Assembly (NCBI GenBank): GCA_028692415.1
Contig: JAQUXM010000004.1
Coordinates: 6,863-52,406 of the forward strand
DNA length: 45,544 nucleotides
Reading direction: 5' to 3'
Source: Syntrophomonadaceae bacterium
GTDB lineage: Bacteria > Bacillota > Syntrophomonadia > Syntrophomonadales > Syntrophomonadaceae
Shown here piece after piece: positions 1 through 8,679 of this stretch. The position numbers and the translations under genes are program-made. How positions within the stretch are numbered: the stretch's first letter is position 1; each line of letters begins with the position of its first letter. The notes under the pieces are model-generated. The model saw nothing but the letters and a program-made list of their open reading frames with translations, had not been told where the DNA came from and did not search any database.

Positions 1-136
1 CCTGGCAACCACCAACCGCAACTTTGTAGGCCGGATGGGGCATCCGGAAAGTGAAGTTTACCTCTCCAGCCCGGCGGTAGCAGCAGCCAGTGCGATCAAG
101 GGAAGAATTACAGCACCCGAGGAAATACTCAAATAA
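1..136 (+). CDS. leuC: 3-isopropylmalate dehydratase large subunit, C-terminal end (partial)
   Basis: Only the last 44 codons are inside the window, read from base 2 to the TAA at 134-136. The visible peptide contains [19 protein letters not shown] and [12 protein letters not shown], the usual C-terminal end of LeuC-type aconitase-superfamily proteins (NRNFxGRxG...SPxxAAASAxxG). With LeuD it forms the [4Fe-4S] isopropylmalate isomerase of leucine synthesis; with cimA nearby, the same enzyme may also isomerise citramalate on the route to isoleucine (inference). The cluster cysteines lie upstream of the window and cannot be checked. leuD starts 25 nt downstream on the same strand, which fits an operon. 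Confidence 0.93.
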   Translation, partial: LATTNRNFVGRMGHPESEVYLSSPAVAAASAIKGRITAPEEILK

Positions 137-161
137 ATTCCATGGAATTGGGAGTGTTAAT

Positions 162-650
162 ATGACGTTTAGCGGTAAGGTATATAAATTTGGTGCTGAT
201 GTAGATACGGATGCGATAATTCCGGCTCGTTATTTGAATACCTTTGACCCCCAGGAATTGGCCAAACACTGTATGGAAGACGCTGACCCTGAATTTCCGG
301 CCAAGGTTAAAACCGGGGACATCATCGTTGCTGAAAAGAATTTCGGCTGCGGCAGTTCACGGGAACATGCCCCGATCGCAATAAAGGGAGCGGGTGTGGC
401 TTGTGTCATAGCCAAATCTTTTGCACGTATTTTCTATCGTAATTCAATAAATATCGGATTGCCCATTCTAGAGTGCAGTGCGGCCGTTGATGCGATTAAT
501 GAAGGTGATGAGATCGAGGTAGAATTGAAAACCGGCTGCATTAAAAACCTGCGGACTGGTGAAGAGTATCAGGCCATGCCTTTTCCTGAGTTTATGCAGG
601 GCATTATGGATAAAGGCGGCTTAATTGAATACGTGCGCGAAAAGGCTTAA
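162..650 (+). CDS. leuD: 3-isopropylmalate dehydratase small subunit
   Basis: Small (swivel-domain) subunit of isopropylmalate isomerase, 162 aa, a normal length for the short LeuD class found in Clostridia and archaea. It begins [20 protein letters not shown] and carries the signature [10 protein letters not shown] at about residues 62-71, then [18 protein letters not shown]. The ORF track starts at base 90, inside the leuC end. I use the ATG at 162 because the family starts here and GGGAG lies just upstream. It follows leuC by 25 nt and precedes leuB by 87 nt, so the three genes probably form one transcript. The leuD-leuB gap shows no obvious element. Confidence 0.95.
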   Translation: MTFSGKVYKFGADVDTDAIIPARYLNTFDPQELAKHCMEDADPEFPAKVKTGDIIVAEKNFGCGSSREHAPIAIKGAGVACVIAKSFARIFYRNSINIGLPILECSAAVDAINEGDEIEVELKTGCIKNLRTGEEYQAMPFPEFMQGIMDKGGLIEYVREKA

Positions 651-737
651 TGGATTACCAGTAACCTCGATAAGAACGCCATGCGCACCATGGGCACAGG
701 TAAAATCCATAACTCATAATTTGAAAGGATGGAAGTA

Positions 738-1817
738 ATGTATAAAATCGCAGTACTGCCAGGCGATGGCATAGGAGCGGAGATAGTTCCGGAGGCAATA
801 AAGGCTCTTAATGCGATAGCAGAGCGCTTTGGTCATGAGTTTGTATTTAATGAAGCCCTGATCGGAGGAGCCGCTTATGATGTGGAAGGGACCCCGCTTC
901 CTCCTGCGACTTTGGAGCTTTGCCGTCAGTCTGATGCTGTGTTGCTGGGAGCAATCGGCGGACCCAAGTGGGATAATCTTCCTGCTAAACTGCGGCCTGA
1001 AGTGGGAGCTCTGTTGCCGCTGCGCAAAGAACTGGAACTTTATGCCAATCTTCGTCCCAGTGTGCTTTTTCCGGGGCTGTTGCAGGCCTCAACTTTAAAA
1101 GAGGAAGTAATTGAGGGAGTAGATATCCTGGTAATTCGTGAATTGACCGGAGGTCTTTACTTCGGGGAGAAGAGTCGGGAAAAAACCGCTGATGGAGGCC
1201 AAAAAGCCACTGATATATTGAGCTATTCCACTTATGAGATTGAAAGAATCGTCCGCTTTGCTTATGAAGCAGCCCGCCAGCGCCGCAAAATTCTGTGCTC
1301 GGTTGACAAGGCCAATGTGCTGGAGAGTTCACGCTTGTGGCGCGAGACAGTCAGCGACCTGGCCAAAGAATATCCCGATGTGGAAACCACTCACATGTAT
1401 GTAGACAACTGCTCAATGCAGCTTATCAGAAATCCCCGGCAGTTTGACGTTATTGTTACTGAAAATATGTTTGGGGACATCCTGACCGATGAAGCTTCCA
1501 TGCTGACGGGTTCCATAGGCATGCTGCCCAGTGCTTCCATTGGCGGCCAAGTGGGGCTTTATGAACCTTCGCACGGCAGTGCTCCTGATATTGCCGGGCA
1601 GCAGAAGGCTAACCCACTGGCCACCATTTTATCAGCAGCCATGATGCTAAGGTATTCCTTCCAATTAGAAGCAGAGGCCCGGCTGATTGAAAAGGCGGTA
1701 AAAGACGTTCTAGCCGAAGGCTACCGCACCCCGGATCTGATGGAAGCCGGCAAAAAACTGCTTAACACGATAGAAATGGGGGACATGGTCGCTGAGCATA
1801 TTAGCAAGGGCGAGTAG
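738..1817 (+). CDS. leuB: 3-isopropylmalate dehydrogenase
   Basis: NAD-dependent oxidative decarboxylation of 3-isopropylmalate, the third step of leucine synthesis. The 359-aa protein has the usual [20 protein letters not shown] start, the [10 protein letters not shown] substrate loop, [13 protein letters not shown], and the metal and cofactor region [20 protein letters not shown] followed by [13 protein letters not shown]. Length and motifs fit the bacterial LeuB family. The ORF track starts at 729, but the ATG at 738 gives the family N-terminus and has AAAGGA at a good distance. In strains that use citramalate synthase, the same enzyme also acts on 3-methylmalate on the way to 2-ketobutyrate; the cimA gene 24 nt downstream makes that likely here (inference). 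Confidence 0.96.
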   Translation: MYKIAVLPGDGIGAEIVPEAIKALNAIAERFGHEFVFNEALIGGAAYDVEGTPLPPATLELCRQSDAVLLGAIGGPKWDNLPAKLRPEVGALLPLRKELELYANLRPSVLFPGLLQASTLKEEVIEGVDILVIRELTGGLYFGEKSREKTADGGQKATDILSYSTYEIERIVRFAYEAARQRRKILCSVDKANVLESSRLWRETVSDLAKEYPDVETTHMYVDNCSMQLIRNPRQFDVIVTENMFGDILTDEASMLTGSIGMLPSASIGGQVGLYEPSHGSAPDIAGQQKANPLATILSAAMMLRYSFQLEAEARLIEKAVKDVLAEGYRTPDLMEAGKKLLNTIEMGDMVAEHISKGE

Positions 1818-1841
1818 ATACCTATCTTTGAGGCTACAGAA

Positions 1842-3440
1842 ATGACAGGAGGTTCATCAATTGGGGATAAAAATCGAGATGTTTTAATCTATGACACTAC
1901 TTTAAGAGATGGTTCACAGGGGGAAGGCCTTGCCTTTTCCCTGGAGGACAAGATAAAGATTGCCAAAAAGCTTGACTATTTAGGAGTATCATACATAGAA
2001 GGCGGATGGCCGGGCAGCAATCCTAAAGACTTGGAGTTTTTTGTCGAGGCGCAAAAGATGGAATGGCAGCATGCCCGTATTACTGCCTTCAGTTCCACCC
2101 GCAAACCGGGCGTTGGTATCGAGCATGACAGTAATATTAAAGCACTGCTGCAGGCCGGGGTTGGTGTTGCGGCCATTTTCGGCAAAGCATGGGATTTCCA
2201 TGTTTTACGTGCCCTTGAAACCACACTGGAAGAAAACCTCAACATGGTCCGGGAGACGATTAGCTATTTAAAGGATCGTGGTTTGGAAGTTCTATTTGAT
2301 GCAGAACATTTTTTTGACGGTTATAAGAATAATCCGCAGTATGCCCTGAAGGTATTGGAGACCGCAGCTGCCGCCGGTGCTGATTGGCTGATTCTTTGCG
2401 ATACCAACGGCGGAACCATGCCATGGGAGATCGAGTCGATCATTAAAGCAGTTCAACAAATTAGTCAACTGCCCCTGGGAATTCATGCCCATAATGACTC
2501 CGCTTGTGCGGTAAGCAATTCGCTGGTGGCAATTAAACAGGGTTGCTGTCAGGTTCAGGGCACCATCAACGGTTATGGGGAGCGTTGCGGCAATGTGGAC
2601 CTTTGCGCGATTATCCCCAATCTGGAATTAAAACTAGGTAAAAAAGCCCTGCCGGCAGGTCATTTGAAGTATTTAAGCGAGGTTTCCCATTATATTGGGG
2701 AGGTTGCCAATATGCCTCATTATAATAGCCAGCCTTTTGTTGGTTATGGTGCCTTTGCCCATAAAGGCGGAATTCATGTAAATGCCTTGCTTAAAGATGC
2801 GCTCACCTATGAGCATATTGACCCGGAAGCAGTAGGCAATCATCGCCGGGTTTTGGTCTCTGAACTATCAGGCATTTCCAACTTGTTATATAAGGCCAAG
2901 GAGCTAAATCTAAACATCGATAATTATGATGATGAGACCCGCAAGGTTATCAGACAGATTAAGGAATTGGAAAGCCAGGGATTGCAATTTGAAGGAGCTG
3001 ATGCCTCCCTGGAGCTTTTCCTGCGCAAAGCATTTGGACAACATGATGATTTTTTCCAATTGAAAAACTTGAAATTGATTATTGAGAAAAATGAAGATGA
3101 TGATATTACCGCTGAAGCAGTTGTAAAACTGCTGGTGGGAGACAAGGTTTTTCATACGGCTGCTGAAGGCGATGGGCCGGTCAATGCTTTGGACAATTCC
3201 TTGCGCAAGGCTTTGACTGAAGTATATCCAGAAATAGCAAAGATGCATCTTAGCGACTATAAGGTGCGGGTGCTAGACGGCAATCAAGGAACCGCTGCCC
3301 GAGTCAGAGTTCTTATAGAATCAGCAAACGAAACAAACCAGTGGAGCACCGTGGGTGTTTCGGAAAATATCATTGAGGCCTCCTGGCAGGCGATTGTAGA
3401 CAGTATCAACTATATGCTTATGAAAAGAGACTTGAGCTAA
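1842..3440 (+). CDS. cimA: (R)-citramalate synthase
   Basis: Condenses pyruvate and acetyl-CoA to citramalate, giving isoleucine without threonine deaminase. The 532-aa product opens with VLIYDTTLRDGSQGEGLAFS, the HMGL-like TIM-barrel signature. It has the metal ligands in LGIHAHND, the NGYGERCGNVDL loop, GAFAHKGGIHVNA, and a C-terminal LeuA-type regulatory domain from about residue 400. The extended LRDGSQ form and length fit the clostridial CimA class rather than LeuA. The start is ambiguous: ATG 1842 has a weak GAGG, while a strong AGGAGG lies inside the first codons and is well placed for an in-frame ATT at 1860. It is the last gene of the leu cluster, followed by a hairpin terminator. 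Confidence 0.93.
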   Translation: MTGGSSIGDKNRDVLIYDTTLRDGSQGEGLAFSLEDKIKIAKKLDYLGVSYIEGGWPGSNPKDLEFFVEAQKMEWQHARITAFSSTRKPGVGIEHDSNIKALLQAGVGVAAIFGKAWDFHVLRALETTLEENLNMVRETISYLKDRGLEVLFDAEHFFDGYKNNPQYALKVLETAAAAGADWLILCDTNGGTMPWEIESIIKAVQQISQLPLGIHAHNDSACAVSNSLVAIKQGCCQVQGTINGYGERCGNVDLCAIIPNLELKLGKKALPAGHLKYLSEVSHYIGEVANMPHYNSQPFVGYGAFAHKGGIHVNALLKDALTYEHIDPEAVGNHRRVLVSELSGISNLLYKAKELNLNIDNYDDETRKVIRQIKELESQGLQFEGADASLELFLRKAFGQHDDFFQLKNLKLIIEKNEDDDITAEAVVKLLVGDKVFHTAAEGDGPVNALDNSLRKALTEVYPEIAKMHLSDYKVRVLDGNQGTAARVRVLIESANETNQWSTVGVSENIIEASWQAIVDSINYMLMKRDLS

Positions 3441-3444
3441 ATGG

Positions 3445-3485
3445 GCTGACAAGGGGACGGTTCTCCTTGTCAGCATCCTTTTGTC
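3445..3485 (+). terminator. Hairpin terminator after cimA, built from a GGGGACGG repeat
   Basis: GCTGACAAGG (3445-3454) is the exact reverse complement of CCTTGTCAGC (3465-3474), with a 10-nt loop GGACGGTTCT and then a short T-rich tail. The loop and arms match the GGGGACGGTTCTCC family seen at 5113, 16563 and 21072, so this is both a terminator and a short member of that repeat family. Confidence 0.7.
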
Positions 3486-3517
3486 GAAAAGAAAATTAGT
3501 ACAAAGTCGAAAAAGGA

Positions 3518-3546
3518 TTGACGGATAGTAAATCCTAAATTAAAAT
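3518..3546 (+). promoter_or_regulatory. Sigma-A-like promoter before the small unknown gene
   Basis: TTGACG at 3518-3523, a 17-nt spacer, then TAAAAT at 3541-3546. It lies 95 nt upstream of the ATG at 3642 and after the cimA terminator, so the next gene probably has its own transcript. Confidence 0.55.
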
Positions 3547-3641
3547 ATTTAAGAATAAGCGGTGGAAATAATGGAATCAAATACTAAAACATAGAAAAAT
3601 GGAAAATATAGTAAACTATGGCTGGGGAGAAGGAAAAAATC

Positions 3642-3962
3642 ATGAAAGATTATAGCCCGGTACATAACTGCTACCGGGCAGTATTATCATTGGTTAACCA
3701 CTTGGATTCAGTCTGCAAGAATAAGAATAGTCTGGTATCAATCTATGAAGAATTGAGTGAGCTGGCTTTCTATATTATGGAAGACGATGGGGAGCTAATG
3801 TGCAGAGTTATAGAACAAATGAAACGTAGTATTGATGAGCTTCAATGCGGTAGTCATCTCAAATCTGAGGAAGATCGACAACGATTTGATTTTATTACCG
3901 GTGAGATAAAAACGCATTTAAATTTCCTGGTAATTGAATATAGTAATAGAAATAGCCGATGA
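3642..3962 (+). CDS. Small unknown protein
   Basis: I do not recognise this 106-aa protein. It has no signal peptide or membrane segment and looks mostly helical and acidic, with the stretch YEELSELAFYIMEDDGELMC and a helix-like end (FITGEIKTHLNFLVIEY). There are three cysteines in the main body but no metal-binding spacing. The ORF track starts at 3618, but the ATG at 3642 is preceded by GGAGAAGGA at a good distance, so I use that. It has its own predicted promoter (3518-3546) and a tight intrinsic terminator right after the stop, so it looks like a single-gene transcript. The codon use resembles the neighbours. No function is proposed. Confidence 0.75.
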   Translation: MKDYSPVHNCYRAVLSLVNHLDSVCKNKNSLVSIYEELSELAFYIMEDDGELMCRVIEQMKRSIDELQCGSHLKSEEDRQRFDFITGEIKTHLNFLVIEYSNRNSR

Positions 3963-3992
3963 AGTTCCTCTGCGGGGGAACTTCTTGTGTTA
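3961..3992 (+). terminator. Intrinsic terminator
   Basis: GAAGTTCC (3961-3968) pairs with GGAACTTC (3977-3984), followed by TTGTGTT. It begins inside the stop codon of the preceding gene. The T tract is interrupted, so efficiency is uncertain. Confidence 0.75.
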
Positions 3993-4058
3993 TACTGTCA
4001 GAAAATGAAACTTATTGTTTATAGTGATCCAGCAAAGTATGTCGGGGGGAGGATACAG

Positions 4059-5093
4059 ATGAAGGCAATGATCATGGCTGCCGGGGTAGGATCCAGGTTA
4101 ATGCCCCTGACCATGGAAATTCCCAAACCAATGATACCTATGGTTAACCAGCCATTAATGGAAGGGACCATTAAACTTTTATGCGAATATGGTTTTAAAG
4201 AGATTATAGCCAATCTTCATCATCAAAAGCAGGTTATTATTGATCATTTTGCGGATGGCCAGGAGTTTGGTCTGCAGCTTGGTTATTCTCCTGAAGATGA
4301 GTTGCTGGGCACAGCCGGGGGAGTTAAAAATTGCGAGTGGTTCCTGGATGATTGTTTTGTAGTTATTAGCGGTGATGCACTTACTGACGTCGACCTCATT
4401 TCTTTATTGTCCCAGCATAAAAAAAATGGTGCCCTGGCCACTATAGCTCTTAAAGAGGTTCGGGATGTCGAACAGTTTGGGGTAGTAATTATTGATGATA
4501 TGGGAAAGATTAGGCAATTTCAGGAAAAACCAAAGGAGGAGGAGGCACTCAGTCGCCTGGCCAATACCGGTATATATATTTTTGAACCCGAGATTTTTAA
4601 ATATATCCCAGCCCGGCAATTTTATGATTTCGGCAAGCAGGTATTTCCGGAATTGGTTAAGATAGGGGCCCCCTTCTTTGGCGTCCCGATTGATAGTTAT
4701 TGGTGTGATATTGGTGATTTGGAGACCTATCGCCAGGCACATGGTGATATTCTGGAAGGCAAGCTTAATATTAAATGTCAGACTCTGATGTATAATAGCG
4801 GGGAAGGTAAAATGGTGCTGGGCGAGGGGTCAGAGATCAGTAATGAAGCATGTATCCAGGGAAACGTAGTGATAGGTCAGAATTGCAGGATAAAAGCCGG
4901 AGCCTATATAAGTGATTCGGTCATCTGGGATAATAGCATTATAGAAACTGGCGCGAACCTAAATAGTTGTATAGTTGGAAGATCATGCAAAATAGGCCGG
5001 TCAGCATTGATCAACCCTGGAGCGGTGATTGCCAGCGGCTGTCAGCTTGCAGATCGTGCCCAAGTAGCTCCCGGCCAAAAGATAAGCAGATGA
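4059..5093 (+). CDS. Sugar-phosphate nucleotidyltransferase with left-handed beta-helix tail
   Basis: Makes an NDP-sugar from NTP and a sugar 1-phosphate; the exact sugar and nucleotide cannot be read from sequence. Residues 1-230 are the Rossmann-like catalytic domain: MAAGVGSRLMPLTMEIPKPM is the nucleotide-binding signature, GTAGGVK and SGDALTDVD supply further substrate and metal contacts, and EKPKEEEA precedes NTGIYIFEPE. The last ~100 residues (ISNEACIQGNVVIGQNCRIK onward) are hexapeptide repeats of a left-handed beta-helix. At 344 aa it resembles the short mannose-1-phosphate guanylyltransferase/GCD1-like class. The track start at 3987 lies in the preceding terminator; ATG 4059 has GGGGGAGGA. 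A large palindrome follows the gene. Confidence 0.88.
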   Translation: MKAMIMAAGVGSRLMPLTMEIPKPMIPMVNQPLMEGTIKLLCEYGFKEIIANLHHQKQVIIDHFADGQEFGLQLGYSPEDELLGTAGGVKNCEWFLDDCFVVISGDALTDVDLISLLSQHKKNGALATIALKEVRDVEQFGVVIIDDMGKIRQFQEKPKEEEALSRLANTGIYIFEPEIFKYIPARQFYDFGKQVFPELVKIGAPFFGVPIDSYWCDIGDLETYRQAHGDILEGKLNIKCQTLMYNSGEGKMVLGEGSEISNEACIQGNVVIGQNCRIKAGAYISDSVIWDNSIIETGANLNSCIVGRSCKIGRSALINPGAVIASGCQLADRAQVAPGQKISR

Positions 5094-5112
5094 CAAGGGT
5101 ACATGACAAGGG

Positions 5113-5178
5113 CATGACAAGGGGAAGGTTCTCCTGTCAGGAAATATTTCCTGACAGGAGAACCTTCCCCTTGTCATG
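5113..5178. repeat. 66-bp perfect palindrome, GGGGAAGGTTCTCC family
   Basis: Bases 5113-5145 are the exact reverse complement of 5146-5178, with no loop; the centre is GGAAATATTTCC. The arms read CATGACAAGGGGAAGGTTCT and onward. Extra copies of ACATGACAAGG lie just outside on the left, and TGTACCGTCCC on the right. It sits between convergent genes (stops at 5093 and 5187) and could act as a bidirectional terminator. It is nearly the same sequence as the larger palindrome at 16563-16652. Confidence 0.95.
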
Positions 5179-5186
5179 TACCGTCC

Positions 5187-5744
5187 CTACTCCGTGAGCA
5201 GCTTTTTAAATCCCGCATCCAGTTCCTGCAGATTACCCTGTTTAACTTGCTCCAGATCCTGAGCAGCAACTGGTGACATGTTGAAAATGCGATATTTCCC
5301 TTTTTCTTTGATTAGTATGGCCAGTTCCATACCTGAAGGCTGATCGTTTTCTTTAAAAGTATATACTACCAGAGCACTATACTCGGCTTTTTTGGTATAG
5401 CTGGGCATAAGCTCGATGCTTATATTTTTAGGCAATTCATTTTTACTTTCGATTTCGGCAATTACTTTACTGCTTTCCTTTTCAATAGTTTCCCGGTTTT
5501 CCAGCAATTGGGCCGGAGTCATGGTGCTGTATTGAGGAAGGAAACGTATTGACCAAAAAACACTTAGGTTTTTGGAGACCGTATCATAATCCCGTTCAAA
5601 ATACGATTGGTAAAAGTCCTGCACCGTTTTTTCCGGGGAGGATTCCACAAAAGCTGCATAATAATACATTGAACCAATTATAACCACTATAAGCAATGGT
5701 ATAAAAGTGGGGATACTACGGGTAGTTGGTTTACTCAATATCAA
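5187..5744 (-). CDS. Membrane-anchored unknown protein, possibly NTF2-like
   Basis: 185-aa protein with one N-terminal membrane segment at about residues 11-31 (FIPLLIVVIIGSMYYYAAF) and the rest outside. The soluble part begins SPEKTVQDFYQSYFERDYDT and ends in ELAILIKEKGKYRIFNMSP. That pattern (helix-rich start with FYQ.YF...DY, then beta strands ending in K-G-K-Y-RI) is like NTF2/DUF4878-type extracellular domains; I see the resemblance but cannot confirm the family. The start is TTG (5742-5744) with GAGG upstream on the minus strand. It is convergent with the nucleotidyltransferase and separated from it only by the palindrome. Confidence 0.8.
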   Translation of the reverse strand: MILSKPTTRSIPTFIPLLIVVIIGSMYYYAAFVESSPEKTVQDFYQSYFERDYDTVSKNLSVFWSIRFLPQYSTMTPAQLLENRETIEKESSKVIAEIESKNELPKNISIELMPSYTKKAEYSALVVYTFKENDQPSGMELAILIKEKGKYRIFNMSPVAAQDLEQVKQGNLQELDAGFKKLLTE

Positions 5745-5807
5745 AATACCTCGCTTTCCTTTACAATTATAAGTATGATTCTAACAGATTGGAAATGTAT
5801 TAACAAT

Positions 5808-5942
5808 AACGAGGCGGAAAGACGGCCACCCCTCCTTTAAGTGGTTGGGTTACCATTAACAAACCAGGCAGTGGGTTTTAATCGCCCGCCTCGTTGCACG
5901 GTGCGGAAGTAACTGCTTCGCAGTTTCTTCCGATGTTTAAAA
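5808..5942 (+). repeat. ~130-nt structured repeat, copy A
   Basis: Begins AACGAGGCG (5808-5816), which pairs exactly with CGCCTCGTT (5887-5895). A second stem follows: CGGAAGTAACTGC (5904-5916) pairs with GCAGTTTCTTCCG (5920-5932) with one mismatch and a 3-nt loop, then ATGTTTAAAA. Related copies are at 7210, 7331, 9953 (reverse), 34595 and 38730. This copy ends 28 nt before the flavoprotein start, in sense orientation, so it would lie in the 5' leader. Confidence 0.85.
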
Positions 5943-5969
5943 GGGACATGATTTCAGGAGGATGACCAT

Positions 5970-7211
5970 TTGAAGAAGGTTATTGTAGTAGGAGGGGGCC
6001 CGGCTGGGATGATGGCCGCTGCAGTTGCAGCCCGGCAGGGGGCTAAAGTCACTTTATTGGAAAAGAAAGAGGCGGTAGGCAAGAAACTGGTCATAACCGG
6101 CAAGGGACGCTGTAACCTGACTTCGGCAATTCCTGATGACCGCTTTATGGCTGGCTATGCCTGTAACGGGAGATTTTTGTACAGTGCGCTGCATGAGTTT
6201 TCCAGTCGTGACTTAATAGATTTTTTTGCGGACAATGGTTTGAAATGCAAGGTAGAAAGAGGACAGCGGGTATTCCCCGAATCCGACCGGGCTGCGGATG
6301 TGGTGAGTATCCTTTATCAAGACCTTATCCATGGGGGAGTCGAACTAAGAAAAAGTGTGGCGGTTAAGGGTCTATATATACATGGCGGGGTGTTAAAAGG
6401 CGTGGCGACGGAGCAGGGAAGACTGGAAGGCGGTGCCGTAGTTATAGCCACGGGTGGCATGTCATATCCCGGAACCGGTTCCACCGGTGATGGCTATGCC
6501 TGGGCCCGGGCAGCAGGGCATCATATTGTTGAACCTCGCCCGGGCCTGGTTCCGCTGGTAACCGCGGAGGCCTGGGTAAAGGAACTGCAGGGTTTAAGCC
6601 TTAAAAATGTACGGGCTTCATCCTACCGGGAGGATGGGAAAAAAATCAATGAGGAATTTGGGGAAATGCTTTTTACGCACTTTGGCGTATCAGGTCCAAT
6701 CATCCTAAGTATGAGCCGGGATATTGGCGAATATCTGTTTTCCCGGGGTCATAAGGTAAAAATGCTGCTTGATTTAAAACCGGCTTTGGATGAGCAGCAG
6801 TTGGACCAGCGCCTGCAAAAGGATCTGGCTAAAAACACCCGTCGGCAGTTTAAAAACGCTTTAGATGAACTGCTGCCCCGCAAGCTTATACCGGTGATAA
6901 TAGAACTAAGTCAAATAGATCCGGAGAAGGAATGTCATCAAGTAACTCGCGACGAGCGAAAAAAACTCCTGCACTTGTTAAAAGGCCTTGAACTTGGCAT
7001 AGTTAAGACTCGACCGCTGGCTGAAGCTATTGTCACTGCCGGCGGGGTGGATGTTAAGGAAGTAAATCCGCGGACGATGGAATCCCGTTTGTTGAAGGAT
7101 TTATTCTTTGCCGGGGAAATCTTGGATGTTGATGGTTATACTGGAGGATTTAACCTGCAGGCAGCATTTTCAACGGGTTTTGTAGCCGGCAAAAATGCGG
7201 CTTTGTTATAA
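5970..7211 (+). CDS. HI0933/BaiN-family FAD-dependent oxidoreductase
   Basis: 413-aa flavoprotein of the HI0933/YhiN/BaiN family; substrate unknown for most members. The N-terminus VIVVGGGPAGMMAAAVAARQ is the FAD-binding Rossmann motif, followed by LEKKEAVGKKLVITGKGRCN, the family signature. Further family motifs are ATGGMSYPGTGSTGDGY and the C-terminal second FAD contact, GEILDVDGYTGGFNLQAAFS. Length is normal. The start is TTG 5970, chosen by AGGAGG at 5956-5961 with an 8-nt spacer. Copy A of the structured repeat ends just upstream, and copy B begins within the stop codon (7209-7211). No partner genes suggest a pathway. Confidence 0.93.
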   Translation: MKKVIVVGGGPAGMMAAAVAARQGAKVTLLEKKEAVGKKLVITGKGRCNLTSAIPDDRFMAGYACNGRFLYSALHEFSSRDLIDFFADNGLKCKVERGQRVFPESDRAADVVSILYQDLIHGGVELRKSVAVKGLYIHGGVLKGVATEQGRLEGGAVVIATGGMSYPGTGSTGDGYAWARAAGHHIVEPRPGLVPLVTAEAWVKELQGLSLKNVRASSYREDGKKINEEFGEMLFTHFGVSGPIILSMSRDIGEYLFSRGHKVKMLLDLKPALDEQQLDQRLQKDLAKNTRRQFKNALDELLPRKLIPVIIELSQIDPEKECHQVTRDERKKLLHLLKGLELGIVKTRPLAEAIVTAGGVDVKEVNPRTMESRLLKDLFFAGEILDVDGYTGGFNLQAAFSTGFVAGKNAALL

Positions 7212-7330
7212 CGAGGCGTAAAGCTCTCCCTCGCTTCTTTAAGCTTTCGGGCTGCAATTAACAAAACAGGCGTTGAGTTCTAATCCCCTGCCTCGTTGCA
7301 GCGGTGTGTTGAAACGAAGCGGAAAACTGT
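7210..7330 (+). repeat. ~130-nt structured repeat, copy B
   Basis: Starts AACGAGGC in the TAA stop of the flavoprotein gene and pairs with GCCTCGTT (7290-7297). Matches copy A in CTTCTTTAAGC, ATTAACAAA.CAGGCGTTGAGTTCTAAT and GTTGCAGCGGTGTG. The second stem is degenerate (TTGAAACGAAGCGG). It is followed head-to-tail by copy C. Confidence 0.8.
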
Positions 7331-7444
7331 CCTCCCGCTTCTTTAAACGCTCGGGTTGCTATTAACAAAAAAGACGTTGGGTTCTAATCTCCAGCCGCAG
7401 CGGTGTGCTGAAACTACTCCGCAGTCTCTTCGGATGCTTAAATA
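7331..7444 (+). repeat. ~130-nt structured repeat, copy C (5' end missing)
   Basis: Matches the family from CCTCCCGCTTCTTTAAACG onward, with ATTAACAAAAAAGACGTTGG, CAGCGGTGTG, and the second stem CTGAAACTAC/GCAGTCTCTTCGG, then ATGCTTAAAT. It lacks the AACGAGGCG end, so only the second stem is intact. The remaining ~100 nt before the MoxR gene hold no clear element. Copies B and C together fill most of the 340-nt gap. Confidence 0.8.
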
Positions 7445-7550
7445 AGATGAACTGCCGGGCAGGCTATTACGCAAGGCTGCTATTCGTTGACGAAACAGGG
7501 CATTTCTGCTACTATGTGAGTTGATTATGAGATAATGGAGGGAATTGGAA

Positions 7551-8435
7551 GTGAGCACCACTAAATTGCTTGACTATAAAGGCTCATCTGATTATATCGT
7601 ATCAGATGAGTTGAGAAACAGTGTAAATATAGCGGTTGCATTGCAAAAACCGCTCTTGATCAAGGGCGAACCAGGCACCGGTAAAACGATGCTGGCAGAG
7701 AGTATTGCCAAATCCTTGGGGATGGAACTGATTATATGGAATATAAAATCAACCACCAAAGCCCAGGAAGGACTATATTTGTATGATACTGTACAGAGGC
7801 TATATGACAGCCAATTTGGGGAAAGCAATGTCTCTGATATCAAGAAATATATAAAACTGGGCAAGCTTGGCGAGGCCTTCCTGTCCGGTAAACAGGTCGT
7901 CTTACTGATTGATGAAATCGACAAAGCCGACCTGGAATTCCCCAATGACCTTTTGTGGGAACTGGACCAGATGAGTTTTTATATTCCGGAAACCAAGGAG
8001 ACCATTGCCGCCAAGAACCGCCCCATCGTAATCATTACCAGTAATGCGGAGAAGGAACTGCCGGATGCATTTCTGCGGCGCTGTATCTTTCATTATATTG
8101 CTTTCCCTGATCCCGAGGGTATGGAAAAGATTATTGCCGTGCATCACCCGCGCTTGGAGAAACGCTTGCTGGAACAGGCTATGGAAACCTTTTACATGTT
8201 GAGAAATATCCCCAGCATACAAAAACGCCCCAGCACCAGCGAATTGATCGACTGGCTGCAGGCCCTGGTAGTTGGCGGAATCAGCCCTAACAAGATTAAA
8301 CAGGACCTCCCCTTCCTGGGTGTTTTACTTAAGAAAAATGAAGATCTGGATACCATGTTAAACCAGCTTTATGGTAAAACCCAGAACAAGACTCCCAATG
8401 TAAAGAATAATGCCTATAATCGCTACCGCTATTAG
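7551..8435 (+). CDS. MoxR-type AAA+ ATPase
   Basis: 294-aa ATPase of the MoxR/AAA_5 class, which acts as a chaperone or metal-insertion motor together with VWA proteins. Walker A is GEPGTGKT (about residues 39-46), Walker B is VVLLIDEIDKAD (about 116-127), and sensor 1 and arginine-finger regions are in IVIITSNAEKELPDAFLRRC. The track start (TTG 7545) is only 2 nt from the GGAGGG; GTG 7551 has an 8-nt spacer, so I use that. The next gene encodes a CoxE-like VWA protein, the expected partner. No obvious client enzyme such as a dehydrogenase or gas vesicle gene is adjacent, so the target is unknown. Confidence 0.92.
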   Translation: MSTTKLLDYKGSSDYIVSDELRNSVNIAVALQKPLLIKGEPGTGKTMLAESIAKSLGMELIIWNIKSTTKAQEGLYLYDTVQRLYDSQFGESNVSDIKKYIKLGKLGEAFLSGKQVVLLIDEIDKADLEFPNDLLWELDQMSFYIPETKETIAAKNRPIVIITSNAEKELPDAFLRRCIFHYIAFPDPEGMEKIIAVHHPRLEKRLLEQAMETFYMLRNIPSIQKRPSTSELIDWLQALVVGGISPNKIKQDLPFLGVLLKKNEDLDTMLNQLYGKTQNKTPNVKNNAYNRYRY

Positions 8436-8438
8436 CGG

Positions 8439-8660
8439 GTAAGGCGTGAGGGGTTAGGGGAAGAACGTACTTGCTACCAACATTAAAAACAAGTTAACCC
8501 TTTACCTTCAATTATTATTGATACTTGGTGCTTGATTGGATTAAACCGAATCATAAAAGGTGTTTTTGAACCGGATGTATAGAAAAGAACTGCCGTAATA
8601 TAAATTAAGGTGTGAAATTATTAATTGGTCTACTCCTCACCCCTCACGCCTTACCCCTTA
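8439..8660. repeat. Intergenic element bracketed by inverted 7-nt-period repeats
   Basis: GTAAGGCGTGAGGGGT (8439-8454) begins 3 nt after the MoxR stop and is the exact reverse complement of ACCCCTCACGCCTTAC (8639-8654), which ends 13 nt before the AAGGAG of the VWA gene. Each arm has a 7-nt period (GTAAGGC GTGAGGG GTTAGGG). The ~185 nt between is AT-rich with no ORF of note. In mRNA the arms could pair and loop out the whole gap. Similar arms bracket 24856-25049 and 29501-30092. Confidence 0.85.
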
Positions 8661-8679
8661 CGATCCGAAGGAGTTTGTG

